Shown: piece by piece, positions 58,935 through 64,000 of the stretch | How the letters are laid out: every line of letters begins with the position of its first letter | How positions within the stretch are numbered: position 1 is the first letter of the stretch | Origin: Massilia sp. BJB1822 | GTDB taxonomy: Bacteria; Pseudomonadota; Gammaproteobacteria; Burkholderiales; Burkholderiaceae_D | DNA length: 64,000 bases | Direction: 5' to 3' | Assembly (NCBI RefSeq): GCF_013369485.1 | Contig: NZ_JABWEB010000001.1 | Coordinates: 682,001 to 746,000, forward strand | Made by a program: the position numbers and the translations under genes | Notes under the pieces: model-generated | The model's input: only the letters and a program-made list of their open reading frames with translations | Told to the model about the DNA's origin: nothing | Databases searched by the model: none

Positions 58935-59420
58935 TTACGCTCCGGTGGCGGTCAGCACAAAGCCATCCACGCTGGCGAGGCCGCCCACGCCGTCGTAATC
59001 GAAGGAGCGGGTCAGGTCGTTGTAGATCACGCCTTCGGGCAGTTCGATTTCGTTGAGGCGGATCGCGGCCACATTGCCGCTCACATACTGGCCGATCGGC
59101 ATGCTGCCTGCCACGCCGAGGGTGAAGGTCAGCGTGGGAATCGCGCTCCACACCGGCGTGCTGCCGGCGCCGGTCGGTGGATTGGTAGTGGGCGGATTGG
59201 TCGTGGTGGGCGGAGTCGTGGGTGGCGGCGTCGTAGGTGTGACGCCGCTGGTGGTGGCGCTGGCGCCACCGCCGCCGCCGCAAGCCTGCAGGGCAATGCT
59301 GCCGGCGCCGGCTGCCGCGAATTTGATGAAGTGGCGGCGCGTGAGGGCAGGGCTGCCCGTGCTTGCCGTATCCGCATCAGGGGCTGCGGAGACCAGGGGA
59401 GTATCGCTCGAATGCATCAT
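58935..59420 (-). CDS. Tat-exported lipoprotein-like protein with Thr/Pro linker
   Basis: 161 residues from ATG 59420; an in-frame TTG upstream is rejected. A twin-arginine signal (LTRRHFIKFAAAGAGSIALQ, then ACGGGGG) with a lipobox-like Cys is followed by a Thr/Pro-rich linker (TPTTPPPTTPPTTTNPPTT). A small beta domain ends with LPEGVIYNDLTRSFDYDGVG and VDGFVLTATGA. The Tat route suggests export in folded form, perhaps together with the two cytoplasm-looking partners downstream. First gene of the cluster. Confidence 0.78.
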   Translation of the reverse strand: MMHSSDTPLVSAAPDADTASTGSPALTRRHFIKFAAAGAGSIALQACGGGGGASATTSGVTPTTPPPTTPPTTTNPPTTNPPTGAGSTPVWSAIPTLTFTLGVAGSMPIGQYVSGNVAAIRLNEIELPEGVIYNDLTRSFDYDGVGGLASVDGFVLTATGA

Positions 59421-59631
59421 TGCTAAGTGTCTGTCCAAAAAAGAAAAACATGGCGCCGTTCGGTAAAAACGATCTCAGCCATGGAGCGCACAGTGTCGCA
59501 TAAATCAAAAAAATCTGCCTAAAAAAGTGGCGGCAATTGTGCGCGCGAAATCGCAGGAAGCCAGTAAACACGGGCCTTCCTGCTAACACCCAGTACTGGT
59601 TTGCAAACTTGATGAGCGCTTCGACAATTAA

Positions 59632-61431
59632 TTATCCAGCGAGGCGGCGCGGCAGCCGGAAGCGGAAACGCACACCCTGGCCCGGCTCGCTTTCAAGATG
59701 AATGCTGCCTTTCAGGATGGCTTGCGCGATGTTGTGGACGATCGAGAGACCCAGGCCATTGCTGCCCTGGCCCAGGCGGGTGGTGTAGAACGGTTCGAAG
59801 ACATGCGGCTGGATGGCCGGATCGATGCCGCAGCCATTGTCTTCGTAGACCAGTTCCACTTCGTCTTCGCTGGCGCTGGCCGACAGGCGCACGCGGCGCT
59901 CCTCGTCCTTGGCGTTGAAGGCATGGGTGATGGAATTGGCGGCCAGATTGGCGATGATCTGTTCGATGTGCCCGGGGTAGCTGTCCATGGCGATGCCGGG
60001 CGCCACATCAAGCTGCAGCTCGATGCGGGCGCGCCGCAGCGAGGGACCGAGCGCGGCCACCACATCGTGCACCGCCTGGTGCAGCTCGAATTCGCGCCGC
60101 TGCTGCGTGCTCTGGTCGACGGCGATCTGCTTGAAGCTGGCGATCAGATTGCTGGCGCGCGTGGCATTGCGTTCGATCAGTTCGCAGGCCGCCTTGCCCT
60201 GCTGCAGAAACTCGTCGAGCGCGCTGTGCGTGAGCTGCTTGCTGGCGGCCTGGCGTTCCAGTTGTCCTATCCATTCCACCAGGGTGGAGGAGGTGAGCAC
60301 GGCATTGCCCACCGGCGTATTCAGTTCGTGCGCGATGCCGGCCACCAGGCGCCCCAGCGACGCCATCTTCTCGGTGATGGCGATCTGCTCCATCGCTTTT
60401 TGCAATTCGGCGCTGCGTTCGGCCACCCGTTCTTCCAGGTGCTCGTTCAAGGCCAGCAGGTCCACCTGCGCCTGCTTGCGCAGCGTGATGTTGGAGCAGG
60501 TGCCGATCATGCGCAGCGGCTGGCCCAGGGCATTGCGGCTGACCACCATGCCGCGCACCAGCAGCCATTCCCACTTGCCTTGCACGCGGAAGCGGTGTTC
60601 GGAGGCGAAGGTGGCGGCCGGGCTTTGCAGGCCGGCGTCGATGGCTGCCATGGCCGCCGCCAGATCCTCGGGATGGATGTATTGCTGCCATTCGCCGAAG
60701 CGGTGCACGGCGCGCTCGGGCGGCAGGCCGAGCAGCTCGACGCAGCGCTTGGAATAGAACACCGTGTCTTTCGGCAGATCCCAGTCCCACACGCCGTCGC
60801 CCGCGCCTTCCAGCGCAAAATGCCAGCGCCGCTCGCTCTCCTGCAGCGCGGCCAAGGCGCGCTGCTCGCCGGCGCGCAGCTGGATGAATTCGCGCCGCAC
60901 GCGCTCGGCCTCGTCGGCGCGCAGGGCGGCGTCTTCGAAGCTGCGGCGCTGCGTGTCGTAAATCTGTTTCAGGTCGTTTTCAACGATGCCGCGAAATTGC
61001 TGCAGCAGCTGGAGGAAGTTGTTGTTGTAGGCGTTTTCCTGGCTGTCGAGCACGCAGATGGTGCCGAATACATGGTCGTTGGGCCAGACCAGGGGCAGGC
61101 CCATATAGGAAATCATGCCAAGCTTGATGTCGGGATTTTCGCACCAGTCGCTGTCGCCCAGCGCATTCGGCACCAGCAGCGGGGCGCGCCTGGCCATCAC
61201 GGTTTCGCAATACAGGCCGGTGCCGAGCGGGGCCAGCTCGTGTTCTTCGTAGGGATTGCCATCGGAGTGGCTGGAGAGGAAGACCTTGATCTGCGGTGGC
61301 TCGACCTTCATGATGAGGGCGGCCGGCACCTGCACCAGGCGCGCGATCAAGTCCAGGATGCCCTGCCATTTATGCGCCACCTCGTCGGCGACGGTCAGCG
61401 TCCGCGTATCGATCACTTCGAGAGCACCCAT
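59632..61431 (-). CDS. Sensor histidine kinase (GAF-PAS)
   Basis: 599 residues, soluble. N-terminal GAF domain (residues about 10-165), a coiled linker, a PAS domain (RRWHFALEGAGDGVWDWDLP, YSKRCVELLGLPPE), a HisKA-type region with H-box GRLVAGIAHELNTPVGNAV, and the HATPase with ANLAANSITHAF, EDNGCGIDP and GSNGLGLSIVHNI. No response regulator is adjacent, so it is an orphan. It is convergent with no gene and is probably expressed alone, starting 120 bp upstream of the cupin gene on the other strand. Confidence 0.93.
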   Translation of the reverse strand: MGALEVIDTRTLTVADEVAHKWQGILDLIARLVQVPAALIMKVEPPQIKVFLSSHSDGNPYEEHELAPLGTGLYCETVMARRAPLLVPNALGDSDWCENPDIKLGMISYMGLPLVWPNDHVFGTICVLDSQENAYNNNFLQLLQQFRGIVENDLKQIYDTQRRSFEDAALRADEAERVRREFIQLRAGEQRALAALQESERRWHFALEGAGDGVWDWDLPKDTVFYSKRCVELLGLPPERAVHRFGEWQQYIHPEDLAAAMAAIDAGLQSPAATFASEHRFRVQGKWEWLLVRGMVVSRNALGQPLRMIGTCSNITLRKQAQVDLLALNEHLEERVAERSAELQKAMEQIAITEKMASLGRLVAGIAHELNTPVGNAVLTSSTLVEWIGQLERQAASKQLTHSALDEFLQQGKAACELIERNATRASNLIASFKQIAVDQSTQQRREFELHQAVHDVVAALGPSLRRARIELQLDVAPGIAMDSYPGHIEQIIANLAANSITHAFNAKDEERRVRLSASASEDEVELVYEDNGCGIDPAIQPHVFEPFYTTRLGQGSNGLGLSIVHNIAQAILKGSIHLESEPGQGVRFRFRLPRRLAG

Positions 61432-61551
61432 CAGTTCCCTCCATTGGCTGCCTCATTATAGAACATGGCTACAGCTCGGCAATACGGCCGCGCCGCAGCC
61501 CGTCCGCTCCTGCTACCATAGGGCCATTCACCGAGCACAGAGAGGCCCGCC

Positions 61552-61881
61552 ATGGCACTACAGCACGCAGCGTCCGGAGAAGTCATCGTGATCCAGCGCG
61601 AGAGCGAAGACTTGTCGCAGTTTTCCTCGATCGCCCTGCGCAAGACGGCGCAGATGGAATTGATACGCATGGTGCTGCCGGCCGGCAAAGGCCTGCCCGA
61701 GCATAAGGTGGCGGGGGAGATCACCCTGCAATGCCTGCAGGGCGAGATCGAGGTTGACGCTTACGGCCGCGGCGTGCTGCTGCGCGGCGGCGAAATGCTC
61801 TTTCTCGAAGGCGGCGCGCCGCACGCCGTGCGGGCGCTGCAGGACTCGCTGGCCCTGCTGACTATTTTGCTGAAGGACTGA
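61552..61881 (+). CDS. Small cupin-fold protein
   Basis: 109 residues. A single conserved barrel ([53 protein letters not shown]) resembles RmlC-like cupins with one metal-binding His cluster (HKV, PHAV). Cupins of this size bind small ligands or act as regulators. It overlaps the 3' end of gpsA by 20 bp on the opposite strand and is divergent from the histidine kinase. Confidence 0.85.
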   Translation: MALQHAASGEVIVIQRESEDLSQFSSIALRKTAQMELIRMVLPAGKGLPEHKVAGEITLQCLQGEIEVDAYGRGVLLRGGEMLFLEGGAPHAVRALQDSLALLTILLKD

Positions 61882-62917
61882 GGCCGTCCAAGCCTTCGCC
61901 GCGCGGATCGCGCGCCAGCAGGCGCGAGACGGTGGCTTGCAGCTGCTGGCCGTCGAACAGCACGCTGGCCACGGCTTGCGTGATCGGCATGTCGACGCCG
62001 AGCCGGCCCGCCAGTTCGCGCACGGCCTTGGCGCAAGGCACGCCTTCGGCCACATGGCCCAGTTCCTTGACGATGGCGTCCAGCGCCTTGCCCTGGGCCA
62101 GGCCCAGGCCGACGCGCCGGTTGCGCGACAGGTCGCCGGTGCAGGTCAGGATCAGGTCGCCCATGCCAGTCAGGCCCATGAAGGTTTCCAGCTTGCCGCC
62201 CAGCGTCGTGCCGAGGCGGGTGATTTCGGCCAGGCCGCGCGTGATCAGCGCGGCGCGCGCATTCAGACCCAGGCCCAGGCCGTCGGCCGCGCCGGTGGCG
62301 ATGGCCAGCACATTCTTGACCGCGCCGCCCACTTCCACGCCCACCAGGTCGTCGCTCGAATACACGCGCATGGAGCCGCCGTGCACCGTGCCCACCACCA
62401 GCTCGCACAGGGCGGGCGAAGCGCTGGCAATGGTCAGCGCGCAAGGCAGGCCGCGCGCCACTTCCTGCGCGAACGAGGGGCCGGACAGGGCGCCGCCGGG
62501 AATGGCGCCGCCCAGGACTTCAGCGAAAATCTGGTGCGGCAGCAGGCCGGTTTCGTATTCGAAGCCCTTGCACAGCCAGACCAGGTTGGGGATGGCGCGT
62601 CCCTTGAGCGCCTGCAGCAGCGGGCGCAGGCCGGCCACCGGGCAGGCCGCGATCAGCAAGCCGTCGCTGCCGGCATAGGCCACGGCGGCGTCGAAATCGG
62701 CGCTCACCTGCAGGCTGTCCGGCAGCGGGAAGCCGGGCAGGTAGGCGCTGTTCTCACGCGCGGCGGCCATAGCCTGCATGTCGGCGCCATTGCGGCCCCA
62801 CAGCAGCACATCGTGGCGGGCGGCGACGGCGATCGCCACCGCCGTGCCCCAGGCGCCCGCGCCCAGGACCGCGACCTTGCGCCGTGGCGCCGTAGTTTGA
62901 CTTGCCTGCATATTCAA
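61862..62917 (-). CDS. gpsA: Glycerol-3-phosphate dehydrogenase [NAD(P)+]
   Basis: 351 residues. The N-terminal Rossmann motif [16 protein letters not shown] binds NAD(P), and [37 protein letters not shown] (catalytic Lys) and [15 protein letters not shown] follow the GpsA pattern. It makes sn-glycerol 3-phosphate for phospholipids. It overlaps the SH3 gene's stop by 4 bp and belongs to the usual secB-SH3-gpsA order of this group. Confidence 0.95.
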   Translation of the reverse strand: MNMQASQTTAPRRKVAVLGAGAWGTAVAIAVAARHDVLLWGRNGADMQAMAAARENSAYLPGFPLPDSLQVSADFDAAVAYAGSDGLLIAACPVAGLRPLLQALKGRAIPNLVWLCKGFEYETGLLPHQIFAEVLGGAIPGGALSGPSFAQEVARGLPCALTIASASPALCELVVGTVHGGSMRVYSSDDLVGVEVGGAVKNVLAIATGAADGLGLGLNARAALITRGLAEITRLGTTLGGKLETFMGLTGMGDLILTCTGDLSRNRRVGLGLAQGKALDAIVKELGHVAEGVPCAKAVRELAGRLGVDMPITQAVASVLFDGQQLQATVSRLLARDPRGEGLDGLSPSAK

Positions 62918-63363
62918 TTGCCCCAGACTTCGCTGCTTTTCACATAGCCGGTCAGGCCGTCGCGGTGGCGCACCTTGAACCAGCCGTTGCCGCCCGCTTC
63001 CGCCAGCTCCAGCAGCACGCCCTTGTCGGCGCTGAAGACGATGGCCGCGCCATCTTCGGCGGCGGCGCGCACCTTGGCGTTCGGCACGCGCACCATCAGG
63101 GTGCGCTTGGCGCTCAGGCCGCGCGCCTCGGTCCAGGCCAGGTCGCCGCTGGCGTCGCGCACCTTGACCCAGTCGCCGTAAGTGAGCACCACTTCGAGCG
63201 GGGCGCCGCGCGGCACCACGAACAGTTTGCCGCCCTTGGTCGATGGCGCGTCATACAGCACGGCGGGCGCTGCGCCCACCGATTTGAAGTCGAGCGCGCT
63301 GCTCGCGGCGCTGGCCAGCAGGCAGGCGGCCCCCAATATCAAACGGGAAACGGTCGTTACCAA
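62914..63363 (-). CDS. SH3-domain periplasmic protein
   Basis: 149 residues starting at TTG 63363 ([20 protein letters not shown]). A longer frame to GTG 63393 lies within the secB terminator and is rejected. The signal peptide is followed by a bacterial SH3-like repeat pair ([20 protein letters not shown] and [20 protein letters not shown]). Such domains bind cell-wall peptides. Its stop overlaps the gpsA start. Confidence 0.8.
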   Translation of the reverse strand: MVTTVSRLILGAACLLASAASSALDFKSVGAAPAVLYDAPSTKGGKLFVVPRGAPLEVVLTYGDWVKVRDASGDLAWTEARGLSAKRTLMVRVPNAKVRAAAEDGAAIVFSADKGVLLELAEAGGNGWFKVRHRDGLTGYVKSSEVWGN

Positions 63364-63373
63364 ATTGTTCTCG

Positions 63374-63404
63374 CAAAAATAAGCAAAGGCCACGAGGGCC
63401 TTTG
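63374..63404 (-). terminator. Rho-independent terminator of secB
   Basis: CAAAGGCC (63384-63391) pairs with GGCCTTTG (63397-63404), loop ACGAG. On the minus strand it is followed by CTTATTTTT. It lies 52 bp after the secB stop, so the SH3/gpsA pair would need its own promoter or read-through. Confidence 0.85.
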
Positions 63405-63455
63405 AAATACGGCGCCGCCAGCTTGGCTGGCGGTGCAGGAAAGAGCGCGACAGGA

Positions 63456-63938
63456 TTACTGTACGGTCGCGCTGCCGTCGGCGGCCGCGGTGGCGGCTTG
63501 CTGTTCGGCGATCGCTTGCAGACGCTGCTGGTAGAACACTTCGAAGTTGATCTCAGCCAGGTGCACAGGCGGGAAGCCGGCGCGGGTGATCATGTCGGCG
63601 ATGTTGGCGCGCAGGTATGGATACACGATGTTCGGGCAGCCGATGCCGAGCAGCGGGTCCAGCTGTTCGGCTGGGATATTGCGCGCTTCGAAGATGCCGG
63701 CTTGCTTGCCTTCGACCAGGAAAGCCACTTTGTCCTTGACCTTGGCGGTCACGGTGATGGTCACGGTCGATTCGTAGATGCCTTCGGCCAGCGGCTCGGC
63801 GCCCACGTCCAGCGCCACTTCGATGGTCGGCGCATCCTGTTCCAGGAAGATGGCTGGGGAGTTCGGCTGTTCCAGCGACATGTCTTTCAGGTAGACGCGT
63901 TGGATTTGGAATACGGGTTGCAGGTTTTCGTCAGACAT
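63456..63938 (-). CDS. secB: Protein export chaperone SecB
   Basis: 160 residues with the SecB core ([80 protein letters not shown]). It keeps preproteins unfolded and hands them to SecA. The C-terminal tail is Ala-rich and acidic. The 60 bp upstream within the window contain the end of another reading frame (stop at 63985-63983) too short to identify. Confidence 0.96.
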   Translation of the reverse strand: MSDENLQPVFQIQRVYLKDMSLEQPNSPAIFLEQDAPTIEVALDVGAEPLAEGIYESTVTITVTAKVKDKVAFLVEGKQAGIFEARNIPAEQLDPLLGIGCPNIVYPYLRANIADMITRAGFPPVHLAEINFEVFYQQRLQAIAEQQAATAAADGSATVQ

Positions 63939-64000
63939 GGAAACGCTTTCGATGTGATAGGGGCTCGACGCCCGGATATGGTTTAAGTGCTTGGCCAGGC

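Noticed and set aside
59160..59240. Short tandem GGTGG/CGTGG-like repeats, considered as a repeat array
   Set aside because: They are the coding of the Thr/Pro linker in the Tat-exported protein. No CRISPR-like spacing is seen here or elsewhere in the window.
62914..63393. GTG 63393 as start of the SH3 gene
   Set aside because: It would lie inside the secB terminator hairpin; the TTG at 63363 fits the signal peptide better.
63939..64000. The 3' end of a glutaredoxin gene upstream of secB
   Set aside because: Only five codons before a stop are in the window, and they do not let me identify any gene.

Overview
The window reads as chromosome of a high-GC betaproteobacterium of the Burkholderiales, most likely family Oxalobacteraceae (Massilia/Duganella/Janthinobacterium relatives). 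This is inferred from gene content and order: htrA-mscL-petABC-sspA-sspB followed by tRNA-Thr, gpsA-SH3-secB, a fused isobutyryl-CoA mutase (IcmF) beside a fused indolepyruvate oxidoreductase, and a long Tad pilus operon. No rRNA is present; one tRNA is.

Layout. 1-7275: an alpha-glucoside module, made of a TonB-dependent receptor (cut by the window edge), a LacI regulator, a GH65 disaccharide phosphorylase, beta-phosphoglucomutase, an MFS sugar transporter and a second LacI regulator. Two different palindromic operator types are visible. 7280-11246: an accessory patch of small hypothetical genes, including a barstar-like immunity protein, an AAA ATPase and two ribbon-helix-helix antitoxin-like genes. 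It carries two copies of a palindromic repeat. 11322-18297: icmF, behind a MerR-type promoter, and the indolepyruvate oxidoreductase. 18481-19238: a toxin-antitoxin pair of PemK/MazF type. 19356-23898: a glycosyltransferase, a LysR regulator, and HD-GYP and GGDEF genes for cyclic-di-GMP turnover. 24358-37338: a complete Flp/Tad pilus operon (flp, cpaA, an extra AAA ATPase, cpaB, cpaC, a frameshifted small gene, tadG-like, two tadE/F-like pseudopilins, cpaE, cpaF, tadB, tadC, tadD), with many stop/start overlaps. 37355-45478: small secreted proteins, DUF2461, an HtrA protease, MscL, cytochrome bc1 (petABC), sspA, sspB and tRNA-Thr.

45479-48190 looks like a remnant of a tRNA-targeted island. 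A degenerate copy of the tRNA-Thr 3' half lies 2.7 kb downstream of the tRNA. Between them are an internally deleted IS3-family element and an AT-rich gene whose C-terminal domain resembles the Shedu (DUF4263) antiphage nuclease family. An RHH antitoxin-like gene and a HigBA-type pair follow.

49779-54464: a Fur-box-preceded copper/iron uptake operon of FtrABCD type with an OprB-like porin inserted. 54738-55466: aquaporin Z. 55581-59420: a three-gene cluster of unknown function, with a Tat-exported lipoprotein-like protein and two large proteins sharing an N-terminal motif. 59632-63938: an orphan histidine kinase, a cupin, gpsA, an SH3-domain protein and secB.

The strongest candidates for something new are the tRNA-Thr/Shedu island, the repeat-flanked immunity-like cassette next to the ATPase, and the Tat/SNPF cluster.
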